Assembly: GCA_963651465.1 (NCBI GenBank)
Contig: CAVJPS010000012.1
Location: 1-64,000 of the forward strand
Length of the DNA stretch: 64,000 nucleotides
Direction of reading: 5' to 3'
From: SUG2458 sp963651465
GTDB lineage: Bacteria > Bacillota_I > Bacilli_A > RFN20 > CAG-826
In this document: piece after piece, positions 52,973-62,180 of the stretch
Layout of the letters: each line of letters begins with the position of its first letter
Numbering within the stretch: position 1 is the first letter of the stretch
Program-made: the position numbers and the translations under genes
Notes under the pieces: model-generated
What the model was told of the DNA's origin: nothing
The model's database searches: none
What the model saw: only the letters and a program-made list of their open reading frames with translations

Positions 52973-54594
52973 TGAGAAAAAAAGAACTAAAAGAATTAAT
53001 TAAAAAAGATTTAATCGCTAAATCTGATACATCTTTAAAGTTTGATTTATCTTTATTGTCCTCTAATGTTAATGAATATCCTTATCGTAAAAGAAAGAAT
53101 CGTATTTTTAATTTAATATATGGAATTAGTATTCCAGCCGTTTCAATCCTTACATGTTTAATTGTTTCAATAGGTATTGTTCCTAAAAAAATTAATAATA
53201 CAATTGATATTGTTGTTGATGAACAAAATGTTCCATTTGATTATGTTCCACGTTCTTTTGCAAAAAAATACGAAGATAAAAGTGTTAGTTATGTTACGTC
53301 ATCAACATATTTACAATTAAATACAATTGATAGTGTTTCATCTACAGAATATTTAAAGATTTCACAAGAATACGCTAATAGTGTCCAAGAATTTAGCGCT
53401 AAAGTTTTAAAAAATATTGTTAGTAATGAAGGTTACAATAAAGTAAGTAATATTTGTTATTCTCCACTTAGCCTTTATAGTTCATTAAATCTAATTAGTT
53501 CAGCTTCAACTGATACGACAATTATTAATGAAATTGATAATGTTCTTGGATTAAATGAAGAGACACGTACTGAAAATTATAATATTGTTTATAATCGTGA
53601 TAATTACTATAACGAATATAGTGGAGTATATGGAAAATTAAAACTCAACAATGGTTTATTTATTTCACCTCGTTATAGTCTTAAAGAATCTATCAAAGAA
53701 AAATTAAGTGATTCATTTACACAAATTTATCAAGCGGATTTTGCTAGTTCAACTGATAAAACCAATATTGTTCGTTGGTACAATGGATCAACAAGTGATA
53801 ATCAATATATTACTTCTTGTGAAGATTTAGGTATTACTGATTCAACCTCAGTCAGTTTATTATCAACATTTGATTTTGATGCTGGATGGTTTAACCCTTA
53901 TTTCACCGAAAATATTAACACTAATATATTTAAAGTAGGTCGTGAATCATATCAAATAGACTTTATGCGTCATTTAGCATACAATTGTCACATTCATGAT
54001 TACGATACGTATTATTCTGTAAGTGATAGTTTAACTTCTGGATTAACAGTAAAATATTTTTTACCAAAATATTCAGACGATAATATTTTTGAAATATTAG
54101 ATGAAGTTGGATATAAAATATTTGGTGAAGATGATTGTAGTCGCTTACTTTATATTCAGTCAGATAGTATTGTTAAAAAAATACCAAAAGTATTATTAAA
54201 TGTTCCTATGTTTAATAATTCAACAACTTATGATTTCACTGATATTATTTCAAATATGGGGGCAAGTTCATTATTTGAAGGTAACACGTTAGTTAATTCA
54301 ATGGCGGTTATTGAATCAAATAATAATTTAAATGTTGGACGAATGAAACAATCATGTAGTGTTGGTTTCAATATTGATGGTAAGAAGTTTGACGCTGATG
54401 AAATTATTAACGCAACTAAATTTAAAATTGATTATCCTTATTGCAATATGATTGATCAAAATGGTGTTACATATGTTACAATTAACGACATTGAAACTGT
54501 TATTTTAAATCTTAACATTCCATTTGTATATGTGATTTACGATAATAACCAATTACCACTTTATGTTGGTACATATCGTGGCCCAAATAATTAA
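52972..54594 (+). CDS. Membrane-anchored divergent serpin, candidate anti-sigma factor
   Basis: A 540-residue protein. Residues 1-45 are a charged cytosolic segment, ending in YRKRKNR. Residues 46-70 are a membrane helix. Residues 125-540 are a serpin: NICYSPLSLYSSLNLISSAS, STFDFDAGWFNPYF, KYFLPKYSDDNIFEIL, VLLNVPMFNNSTTYDFTDII and the C-terminal IPFVYVIYDNNQLPLYVGTY. The hinge before the reactive loop (about 461-485, GFNIDGKKFDADEIINATKF) lacks the run of small residues needed for inhibitory insertion. Coupling to a sigma gene and the topology suggest an anti-sigma factor with a serpin sensor outside. AAAGGAGG precedes ATG 52972. Confidence 0.82.
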   Translation: MRKKELKELIKKDLIAKSDTSLKFDLSLLSSNVNEYPYRKRKNRIFNLIYGISIPAVSILTCLIVSIGIVPKKINNTIDIVVDEQNVPFDYVPRSFAKKYEDKSVSYVTSSTYLQLNTIDSVSSTEYLKISQEYANSVQEFSAKVLKNIVSNEGYNKVSNICYSPLSLYSSLNLISSASTDTTIINEIDNVLGLNEETRTENYNIVYNRDNYYNEYSGVYGKLKLNNGLFISPRYSLKESIKEKLSDSFTQIYQADFASSTDKTNIVRWYNGSTSDNQYITSCEDLGITDSTSVSLLSTFDFDAGWFNPYFTENINTNIFKVGRESYQIDFMRHLAYNCHIHDYDTYYSVSDSLTSGLTVKYFLPKYSDDNIFEILDEVGYKIFGEDDCSRLLYIQSDSIVKKIPKVLLNVPMFNNSTTYDFTDIISNMGASSLFEGNTLVNSMAVIESNNNLNVGRMKQSCSVGFNIDGKKFDADEIINATKFKIDYPYCNMIDQNGVTYVTINDIETVILNLNIPFVYVIYDNNQLPLYVGTYRGPNN

Positions 54595-54599
54595 TTACT

Positions 54600-54635
54600 A
54601 AGATGAGTCTTTTACAAAAGATTCATCTTTTCTTT
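54600..54635 (+). terminator. Terminator of the sigma-serpin operon
   Basis: AGATGAGTCTTTT (54601-54613) pairs with AAAAGATTCATCT (54616-54628), followed by T-rich sequence. Confidence 0.75.
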
Positions 54636-54706
54636 TAAGTTTAGTTAAGAGAAATATATTTTGATATGTTATTATTAAAATATAGTAAGTATTGAGGTGT
54701 CTAATA

Positions 54707-57700
54707 ATGAAACTTGTATATATATTATCAACAGGCCAAGATATGCATTATGAAAGAGAGAAGTTACATTCTTTTGTTTCTAGTATTGTTGATGAAAAAT
54801 TAATTAAATACAATGAGTCTGTTTATTTACATGATTTATCGTGGCAAACCGATAATGAAGGTTTTGATTTAGAAAAAAACGGAAATAAAGTTTTAGATAT
54901 TGCTCTAGATGAAATTGATAAATGTGATAAGTATATGATTGTTCTTCTTGGTAATAAATATGGTTTTACTCCTGGAACTGACGCTATCAATCGTATACTT
55001 ACAAAGCGTGGATTAAAATATAAATCTGATATATCCGAAACCGAGTTAGAAATAGCATATGCTTCGTTATTAAATGAAGAGTACAAAGGTAAAGTATTAT
55101 TTTATTTTAGAGATTTAGATGATCGTGATATGTCTGAAAAAGAAAAATTAATCTATAATTCTCATAACGATTACGAACGCAAAAAAATAGGAACACTAAA
55201 AAGAACTTTAATTGACCGTTTTCCAGATAAAGTTAAAACATATCGTTTAAGATTTAATGATAGAAATAAATCTTTTGACGATATTGATAATTTTGGCTAT
55301 ATGGTTGCGCACGATTTAGAAGAAATTTTTGAGCGCGATATACAATTAAGCTTTAAACATTCTTACATTAATGAAATTATTAAACGTAGTAAAAACGAAT
55401 TTAGAAAAACATATGATTGTTATTATCCAATCAAGTTTAATGAATTACAAGACTTTAAAGGCTTAGATTATGATTTAAACAATCGTGTTAGTGTTATAAG
55501 TGGAATACATAGTGCTGGTAAGAGTAGCTTTTTAAGTTATTTATATTTTTCTTTAAAAAATAGAAATGATGATTATTTTAAAGGAGTCCCATTTGTAACA
55601 AATTCTAGTAAATATTCTCATATTGGATTTAACGTTTTTAAAGTAATAATTCACGCTTATGAACAAAATCTTAGTTTACCTCATAAACAATTTGATCGTG
55701 ATGAAGGGTATAATGAGGAAGTTTTAGATTATTTATATTCTTTAGAAAGAGAAGCTATTGAAGAAAGAGAACCATTTATCTCTTGTTTTATTGATGGAGT
55801 TACTCCTGATATTATTAAAGGCTTATACTATCTTGAAATATTATCAAAAAAGAAAACACGTGATCCACATAATTTTGAAGGTACACATTATTATTTAGTA
55901 TTTAATGAGGAACACGAAATTCCTTCTGTTGTTCCTTTTTATGATTATTCAAATAGATATGGTCCACGTAAATTATTAGAAAAAGATATAACTAGTATTG
56001 TTGAAACAATATTTAATTTTAAAGGTGTTAATATTTCACCAAATATTGTTAAACAGATAGGAAGCAAAGAAGGTATTAATTCACCTTTTGAAGTGAATTT
56101 ACTTTGTAATTACTTATGTTTATATGATTACAATAATACTCTACCGGGTGAACATTTAAAATTACTTGCAACTAATATGCAAGATATGGTTGAAGTTCTT
56201 GGTGATGATAAACGCAGATTAGTTATTAATTTTGTTGAAGACATAGCTAAATCAATTGATGGTCCAATGGTTATGAGATTATTATCTCTTTTAACGTATT
56301 TGAATTATCCTGTTAACCATAAAGAAGTTGAGCAATTTTTTATTCATTTTGGCTGGGAATATTCTACTCTTAACGTTGCTTTAGCATTAAACTTACTTAA
56401 ACCAATTATTAAAGTTAACGATGAAATGTTTAGTTATTCATTTGTAAGTGATGAAGTAAAAAAATACGTTAAAGAGTTTTTACAAGAACACAATTACTCA
56501 CTAGTTGTAAATCAATTAGTTGATTATGCTTTTGAGGGTTCAAGTGAAGACAAATTATTCTTAAATGTTTTTAAAATTTCAAGTGAAAAGAATGATTATA
56601 CTTATTTACTTGAAACATTTAAAAATGTTTTAATTCGAATGAACGATGTTGATAATAAAGAAGAAATTCGTATTAACATTGGAGTGGGTATTAATAAATT
56701 AATACTTGAAGGTGAATATGTTTTATTAGTACGTTTCTTCATGGGACTTGCTGAAATGTTTCCAAGTAAAGAATTTAGTTTCTTATATAGTGCCTTACCA
56801 CAAGAATATCCTTGTGACGCAATTGCTAATAAGTATTTAGAATTCTATACTTCGTTAGAAAATAAATTTGAAAATAAAGTAAATACAGGTATTCACTTTA
56901 TTGATTTTGCTTTTATTATTTTAATGACAAAATTACTTCTTTATTACGCTGATCGTAATTTTGATAATGGATTTACGCTTTTAAATCGAAACCTTAATAA
57001 TATTAAAAGTGTAAGAGGAATCGATGCGTGGTTCTTAGATGATTATTTATCGTCAGTTGCACATTTGTTAAATAAATCCGGTGTTCATTCTTTAATTGAA
57101 AAACATTTAGGATTAAATCCTTTACAAGCTTTTATTCTTGATAATAAATCGTTAAAAGAATGTAATAAAAAGTTATATTATCAAACTGTATTTAGAGCTC
57201 GTATTATGGTTGAAATTGTAGAATTACGAATTCAAGGCGAAATCTTTAATGAATTAACTTGGTCAATGCTTCGTGACGCAATGAATACTTATAAAGAAAC
57301 TAATTATGAATGGAAAGATATGTGGGAATACGCAACTCCACTTGATTATTATTACCAAGTAAGAGCACAATTCTTAGCATATAAGCATTTAGATTTTTAT
57401 CGTGTTAATTCATTTGTAAGCTATGATTTTGTAACTGCAATTGACTTTACTAAAAAGAATATGTTTATTTATCCAAGTTTAGTTGATGTTATTAATCAAT
57501 TTGATCATTTAGATTTAGATGTGTTTAGATTTAATAATGCAAATAATGATTTGGATTTTGGTGATAAACATGATTTATTCTATAAAATGTTAAAACGAGT
57601 AGTTATTAGAAATAAAGGTTTGTACGCTACAACATTAAATAATAGTGATTTAGAAAAAGTAATTAATTCAATGACAGAACATCTTTATTATTTATCTGTT

Positions 57701-58087
57701 AATTATGATGAAAATAATGACTCAGCTAATGTTGCAAAAGAAATATTAAATATAATATTTACTTATTGCAAAAACACTGATTTTAATATCGAATCACTTG
57801 CTTTATCTTTTAATAAGATAATTCACTGTTTTGATGTGTTACAAGATAATGAAGAAAATGAAGTAATTATGCTTTATATTGAACAATTACGTAACTATTT
57901 TATTGGTGGACATTTGGTTACAGCTTTAACGTCGTATTTATTTAACTGGTATGTTAGAAACGACGATATGTTATATCAAACAGCGTTACTAGAACTAGAA
58001 GCTTCACGAAAAGAAAAAGAACTAGATGAACGTTTTATGCTTTATTACGATTATTTTGAACAAATACTTCGAGAATTGCATGAATAA
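54707..58087 (+). CDS. DUF4062-STAND NTPase, NLR-like sensor protein
   Basis: A 1126-residue cytosolic protein. Residues 1-215 form a DUF4062/TIR-like domain of the type seen before NACHT proteins: YILSTGQDMHYEREKLHSFV, VYLHDLSWQTDNEG, VLDIALDEIDKCDKYMIVLL and GNKYGFTPG. Residues 235-470 are a P-loop NTPase: Walker A GIHSAGKSS (266-274) and Walker B-like FISCFIDGV. The remaining 650 residues are helical, consistent with winged-helix and TPR-like sensing repeats. This layout occurs in STAND proteins, several of which are anti-phage sensors in which the N-terminal domain is the effector. GAGGTG precedes ATG 54707. No partner gene lies beside it. Confidence 0.78.
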   Translation: MKLVYILSTGQDMHYEREKLHSFVSSIVDEKLIKYNESVYLHDLSWQTDNEGFDLEKNGNKVLDIALDEIDKCDKYMIVLLGNKYGFTPGTDAINRILTKRGLKYKSDISETELEIAYASLLNEEYKGKVLFYFRDLDDRDMSEKEKLIYNSHNDYERKKIGTLKRTLIDRFPDKVKTYRLRFNDRNKSFDDIDNFGYMVAHDLEEIFERDIQLSFKHSYINEIIKRSKNEFRKTYDCYYPIKFNELQDFKGLDYDLNNRVSVISGIHSAGKSSFLSYLYFSLKNRNDDYFKGVPFVTNSSKYSHIGFNVFKVIIHAYEQNLSLPHKQFDRDEGYNEEVLDYLYSLEREAIEEREPFISCFIDGVTPDIIKGLYYLEILSKKKTRDPHNFEGTHYYLVFNEEHEIPSVVPFYDYSNRYGPRKLLEKDITSIVETIFNFKGVNISPNIVKQIGSKEGINSPFEVNLLCNYLCLYDYNNTLPGEHLKLLATNMQDMVEVLGDDKRRLVINFVEDIAKSIDGPMVMRLLSLLTYLNYPVNHKEVEQFFIHFGWEYSTLNVALALNLLKPIIKVNDEMFSYSFVSDEVKKYVKEFLQEHNYSLVVNQLVDYAFEGSSEDKLFLNVFKISSEKNDYTYLLETFKNVLIRMNDVDNKEEIRINIGVGINKLILEGEYVLLVRFFMGLAEMFPSKEFSFLYSALPQEYPCDAIANKYLEFYTSLENKFENKVNTGIHFIDFAFIILMTKLLLYYADRNFDNGFTLLNRNLNNIKSVRGIDAWFLDDYLSSVAHLLNKSGVHSLIEKHLGLNPLQAFILDNKSLKECNKKLYYQTVFRARIMVEIVELRIQGEIFNELTWSMLRDAMNTYKETNYEWKDMWEYATPLDYYYQVRAQFLAYKHLDFYRVNSFVSYDFVTAIDFTKKNMFIYPSLVDVINQFDHLDLDVFRFNNANNDLDFGDKHDLFYKMLKRVVIRNKGLYATTLNNSDLEKVINSMTEHLYYLSVNYDENNDSANVAKEILNIIFTYCKNTDFNIESLALSFNKIIHCFDVLQDNEENEVIMLYIEQLRNYFIGGHLVTALTSYLFNWYVRNDDMLYQTALLELEASRKEKELDERFMLYYDYFEQILRELHE

Positions 58088-58093
58088 TGAGAG

Positions 58094-58130
58094 AAAAAGG
58101 GTAAAATCATACGATTTTTCCTTTTTTTAT
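58094..58130 (+). terminator. Terminator after the STAND gene
   Basis: AAAAAGG and AAAATC (58094-58108) pair with GATTTT and CCTTTTT (58113-58127). A second hairpin (AAAAGACA/TGTCTTTT near 58138-58157) stands between it and the hypB promoter. Confidence 0.7.
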
Positions 58131-58162
58131 TACTAAAAAAAGACACTCTGTCTTTTATAGCG

Positions 58163-58192
58163 TTGACTAACTACTTTTAATGTAGTTAAAAT
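58163..58192 (+). promoter_or_regulatory. hypB promoter with inverted repeat in the spacer
   Basis: TTGACT (58163-58168) and TAAAAT (58187-58192) are separated by 18 bases. TAACTAC (58168-58174) and GTAGTTA (58182-58188) form an inverted repeat filling the spacer, a plausible operator. Confidence 0.5.
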
Positions 58193-58224
58193 TTAAATAG
58201 AAGTATAAAATAGGAGGTATGCGC

Positions 58225-58902
58225 ATGGATGATGTAAAAATTATCGAAATTAAAAAAAGTGTCTTTGCTGCAAATGACAAGGATGCCGATAATTTAAGAA
58301 ATGAATTACGTCAAAAGAAAACATTCTTAATGAATTTAATGTCATCACCTGGATCTGGTAAGACAACAACCTTAACTTCATTAATTAATATGTTAAAGGA
58401 TGAGTTAAGAATAGGAGTTATGGAAGCAGATATTGATAGTGACGTTGATGCAATTACAATTGCGAAAAAGACTGGTGTTAAATCAATACAATTACACACT
58501 GGTGGTATGTGTCACTTAGATGCTGAAATGACTCGTCAAGGTCTTGAAGGTTTAAAGGAAAATGAATTAGATTTAATCATTTTAGAAAATGTTGGTAATT
58601 TGGTGTGTCCAGCTGAATTTGATACAGGCGCATCCAAAAATGTAATGATTTTATCAGTTCCTGAAGGACATGATAAACCATTGAAATATCCACTTATGTT
58701 TCAAGTATGTGATGTCGTTTTAGTTAATAAGATTGATGTCATGCCTTATTTCGACTTTGATTTAGAAAAATGTAAAGAATACGTTAAAAGACGAAACCCT
58801 AATGCGATTGTTATTCCTATCTGTGCTAAAACAGGTGAAGGAGTAGATATATTTGCAAATTATTTAAAAGAACAAGTAAAACTATGGAAGGACGGTAAAT
58901 AA
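58225..58902 (+). CDS. hypB: Hydrogenase/urease nickel incorporation GTPase HypB-like
   Basis: The 225-residue GTPase has the P-loop MSSPGSGKTTTLTSLI, the switch aspartates GVMEADIDSDVDA, the metal-site loop TGGMCHLDAEM, ENVGNLVCPAEFDTG and the guanine motif LVNKIDVMPY. The N-terminal CxxCGC nickel site of E. coli HypB is absent, as in many HypB proteins. ATG 58225 is seven bases after AGGAGG; ATG 58219 is too near the site. It opens an operon with a flavoenzyme and hypA, but no hydrogenase, urease or other hyp gene is present in the window. Confidence 0.93.
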   Translation: MDDVKIIEIKKSVFAANDKDADNLRNELRQKKTFLMNLMSSPGSGKTTTLTSLINMLKDELRIGVMEADIDSDVDAITIAKKTGVKSIQLHTGGMCHLDAEMTRQGLEGLKENELDLIILENVGNLVCPAEFDTGASKNVMILSVPEGHDKPLKYPLMFQVCDVVLVNKIDVMPYFDFDLEKCKEYVKRRNPNAIVIPICAKTGEGVDIFANYLKEQVKLWKDGK

Positions 58903-58903
58903 T

Positions 58904-61780
58904 ATGGCAGAAATGAGTAAAGCTTTTATTCCAGAACACAAAGGTGAACAACCTAGAGAAAAAATTTTAAAACTTGGTCGTAAAATTACAGATGATCTTC
59001 ATCACAAAATCAAAGGCGTAACAACAGATGACCCAGAATATTGGGGACTTGCTTGTGTTGTCACTGATGAAATGGCTGACATTGCTTTGAAAATGAAGAT
59101 TAGAAAACATTACTACTTTAAAGATTTATTAAAAATGAATCCAAAATATAAGAAGAATCCTGAAGACTTAGAAAAAGTTTTAACCGAAATGTCTAATATT
59201 GGTATTCTTGAATATGATTATGGTAACTACTATACAGATGAAGGACCAATTCCTGGAGCACCTCACGAAAAACGTTATCTATTACCACCATTTGTTCCTG
59301 GCAGTGCTGAATTCACAAACATGGTTAAAAAACAATTGGATGATCATCCAGAATTAGCTATGTTCTTTGAAAGAATGACATATAACCCATTAACAGCGGT
59401 TACTCCTATGGTTCCACCAGGAGGAGCTGGTATTGGTATGCACGTTATTCCAGTTGAAAAAGCAATTCAAGCAGAATCAACAACAATGGATATTGAAAAG
59501 ATTTCATATTGGTTAAAGAAATATGAAGGACATATTGGTGTTGGTATTTGTTCTTGCCGTTATGGCCGTTCTAAATTAGGTGAAGGCTGTGGCGATAGTT
59601 GTGAAGACTGGTGTCTTGGTATTGGTGATATGGCTGATTATTGTCGTGAAACTGGTAAAGGACATGATGTTACATATGAAGAAGCTATGGAAATTTTAAG
59701 AAACGCTGAAAAGAATGGCTTCGTTCACCAAATTACAAACATTGATGGTGAAAATAAGATTTTCGCTATTTGTAACTGTAACGTAAATATTTGTAATGCT
59801 TTACGTACTTCACAATTATTTAATACTCCTAATATGAGTAGAAGTGCATTTACTGCTAAAGTTGATCCAAAGAACTGTGTTGCTTGTGGTAAATGTGTTG
59901 AATATTGTCCTGCAGGTGCTGTAAAACTTGGTCAAAAATTATGTACTAAGAACGGACCTATTGTTTATCCAAAACATGAATTACCTGATAATTTAAGTTG
60001 GGGACCAGATAAATGGGATGAAGACTACCGTGATAATAACCGTATTAATTGTTATGATACAGGTACTGCTCCATGTAAAACAGCATGTCCTGCTCACGTT
60101 GCTGTCCAAGGTTACTTAAAGCTTGCTAACCAAGGCCGTTATCAAGATGCATTAGCATTAATTAAAAAAGATAACCCACTACCAGCAATCTGTGGTCGTA
60201 TTTGTAATAAACGTTGTGAAGCAGCTTGTACACGTGGTAACATTGACAACCCAGTTGCAATTGATGCTGTTAAGAAATTTATTGCTGCACAAGATTTGAA
60301 TGCTAAGACAAGATACATTCCAGAAAAAGTTATTCCATCAAACGTTGGTGAATGGGATGAAAAGATTGCTATTATTGGTTCTGGTCCAGCTGGTTTAAGC
60401 TGTGCTTACTATTTAGCAGTTAAAGGTTACCATCCAGTAATTTTTGAAAAGAATGAACGTCCTGGTGGTATGTTACGTTATGGTATTCCATCATATAAAT
60501 TAGAAAAAGATATTATCGATGCTGAAATCGAAGTTATTAAAGAACTCGGTGTTGAAATTAGATGTGGTGTTGAAGTCGGTAAAGACGTTACAATTCCTGA
60601 ATTACGTAAACAAGGATTTAAAGCATTCTATGTAGCTATTGGATGCCAAGGTGGTAAAATGCCTGGAGTTCCTGGTGAAGATGCTAAGGGTGTTGATTAT
60701 GCAGTTCACTTCTTACATGAAGCAACAGATAATCAAGAACAAAAATTAACTGGTGACGTAGTTGTTATCGGTGGTGGTAACGTTGCTGTAGACTGTGCTC
60801 GTACTGCTAAGAGATTCTCAACAAATGGTAAAGTTACAATGCTTTGCTTAGAATCTCGTGAAGAAATGCCTGCATCAGATGAAGAAGTTGCAGAAACTTT
60901 AGATGAAGATATTGAAATCCTTAATGGTTGGGGACCAAAAGAATTCCTCAAAGATGCTAAAGGAAACGTCAAAGCTGTTGTATTCAAAAAATGTACAGCT
61001 ACAAAAGATGAAACAGGTAAATTCAACCCACAATACGACGAAAATGAAACTATTACAGTTCCATGTAAAAATGTCGTATGTGCAATTGGTCAAGCAATTC
61101 AATGGGGTGACTTATTAAAAGATACAAAAGTTACTTACTGGCACGGAAATTATCCAATTGCTGATAAGTTAACATATCAAACTGCTGAAGAAGATATCTT
61201 CGTCGGTGGTGATGTATATACAGGCCCTAAATTTGCAATTGATGCAATCGAAGCTGGTAAATGTGCAGCTGACTCGTTACATAGATTTGTCCAACCTGGA
61301 ACTTCAATGACAATTGGTAAGAACAGAAGAGACTTCGTTATGTTAAATAAAGATGACTTAGAAATCCCTGATTATGACCATGCAAAACGTCAAGAAGCTG
61401 GTATGGATAAGAATATTGACCATAAAACTTCATTTAGAGATGCTCACTTAACATTAACTGAAAAACAAGTTAAGATTGAAACATCTAGATGTTTAAGCTG
61501 TGGTGCTTCAGTTGTTGATCCTAATAAGTGTATTGGTTGTGGTGTCTGTACAACAAAATGTGAATTTGACGCTATCCACTTATTCAGAGACCATCCAGAA
61601 AATGGACGTTTAACAAGAACAGAAGATAAATTTAAGAAGATTCTTCCATATGCATTAAAACGTGGTATGAAGATTGTCTTTGGTAAAAAGACTCCTGAAG
61701 AAAAAGCTTCACAAAAGAAACATAAGGAATGGAAAAAAGAACAAAAGCAATCAAAGAAAAACGCTAAGAAAGAGGACTAA
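58904..61780 (+). CDS. Iron-sulfur FAD-dependent NAD(P) oxidoreductase, GltD-like, 958 residues
   Basis: Domains in order: an N-terminal region (1-320) with cysteine clusters GICSCRYGRSKLGEGCGDSC and FAICNCNVNICNAL; a ferredoxin motif CVACGKCVEYCPAGAVKL (about 325); the GltD-type CPAHVAVQGYLKLANQGRY and CGRICNKRCEAACTRG; FAD loop IAIIGSGPAGLSCAYYLA (about 487); NAD(P) loop VVVIGGGNVAVDCARTAKRF (about 618); GGDVYTGPKFAIDAIEAGK; and a C-terminal ferredoxin CIGCGVCTTKCEFDAIHLF (about 875). It should pass electrons between NAD(P)H and an unknown acceptor through several clusters. It lies two bases after hypB and two before hypA. The tail is lysine rich. Confidence 0.9.
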   Translation: MAEMSKAFIPEHKGEQPREKILKLGRKITDDLHHKIKGVTTDDPEYWGLACVVTDEMADIALKMKIRKHYYFKDLLKMNPKYKKNPEDLEKVLTEMSNIGILEYDYGNYYTDEGPIPGAPHEKRYLLPPFVPGSAEFTNMVKKQLDDHPELAMFFERMTYNPLTAVTPMVPPGGAGIGMHVIPVEKAIQAESTTMDIEKISYWLKKYEGHIGVGICSCRYGRSKLGEGCGDSCEDWCLGIGDMADYCRETGKGHDVTYEEAMEILRNAEKNGFVHQITNIDGENKIFAICNCNVNICNALRTSQLFNTPNMSRSAFTAKVDPKNCVACGKCVEYCPAGAVKLGQKLCTKNGPIVYPKHELPDNLSWGPDKWDEDYRDNNRINCYDTGTAPCKTACPAHVAVQGYLKLANQGRYQDALALIKKDNPLPAICGRICNKRCEAACTRGNIDNPVAIDAVKKFIAAQDLNAKTRYIPEKVIPSNVGEWDEKIAIIGSGPAGLSCAYYLAVKGYHPVIFEKNERPGGMLRYGIPSYKLEKDIIDAEIEVIKELGVEIRCGVEVGKDVTIPELRKQGFKAFYVAIGCQGGKMPGVPGEDAKGVDYAVHFLHEATDNQEQKLTGDVVVIGGGNVAVDCARTAKRFSTNGKVTMLCLESREEMPASDEEVAETLDEDIEILNGWGPKEFLKDAKGNVKAVVFKKCTATKDETGKFNPQYDENETITVPCKNVVCAIGQAIQWGDLLKDTKVTYWHGNYPIADKLTYQTAEEDIFVGGDVYTGPKFAIDAIEAGKCAADSLHRFVQPGTSMTIGKNRRDFVMLNKDDLEIPDYDHAKRQEAGMDKNIDHKTSFRDAHLTLTEKQVKIETSRCLSCGASVVDPNKCIGCGVCTTKCEFDAIHLFRDHPENGRLTRTEDKFKKILPYALKRGMKIVFGKKTPEEKASQKKHKEWKKEQKQSKKNAKKED

Positions 61781-61782
61781 TT

Positions 61783-62130
61783 ATGCACGAACTTTCTATC
61801 GTTTTCCATATTGCTAAAACAGTTGAAGAAGTTGCTAAAGAAAATAAAGTTGATCACGTCCGTTCAGTAACTGTAAGAATTGGTGAAGTTTCAACCATTG
61901 TTAATCCTTATTTAGAGGATTGTTGGAACTGGAATGCTAATCGTTCGGAAGTGTTAAAAGGCTGTAAACTTAAAATTGAAACAATTAAAGCAGTAACATA
62001 TTGTGAAGATTGTAAAAAAGAATATCCAACTGTTGAAAACGGAAAAATATGTCCTCATTGTGGATCTGAACACACTTATCTTTTAACTGGTAATGAAATT
62101 ACTATTAAAGAAATAGAAGTTGTAGATTAA
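61783..62130 (+). CDS. hypA: Nickel metallochaperone HypA
   Basis: The 115-residue protein starts MHELSIVFHI, where Met1-His2-Glu3 bind nickel in known HypA proteins. The zinc site is CEDC (74-77) and CPHC (90-93). It normally delivers nickel together with HypB to a NiFe hydrogenase. Here it closes the three-gene operon without a hydrogenase. The start directly follows the oxidoreductase stop. Confidence 0.94.
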   Translation: MHELSIVFHIAKTVEEVAKENKVDHVRSVTVRIGEVSTIVNPYLEDCWNWNANRSEVLKGCKLKIETIKAVTYCEDCKKEYPTVENGKICPHCGSEHTYLLTGNEITIKEIEVVD

Positions 62131-62138
62131 AAAAAACT

Positions 62139-62170
62139 AAGCCATTCAAATATCATTGAATGGCTTTTAA
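62139..62170. terminator. Bidirectional terminator after hypA
   Basis: AAGCCATTCAA (62139-62149) pairs with TTGAATGGCTT (62156-62166), with T residues to the right and an A run to the left. Confidence 0.85.
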
Positions 62171-62180
62171 TTTGCCTAAA

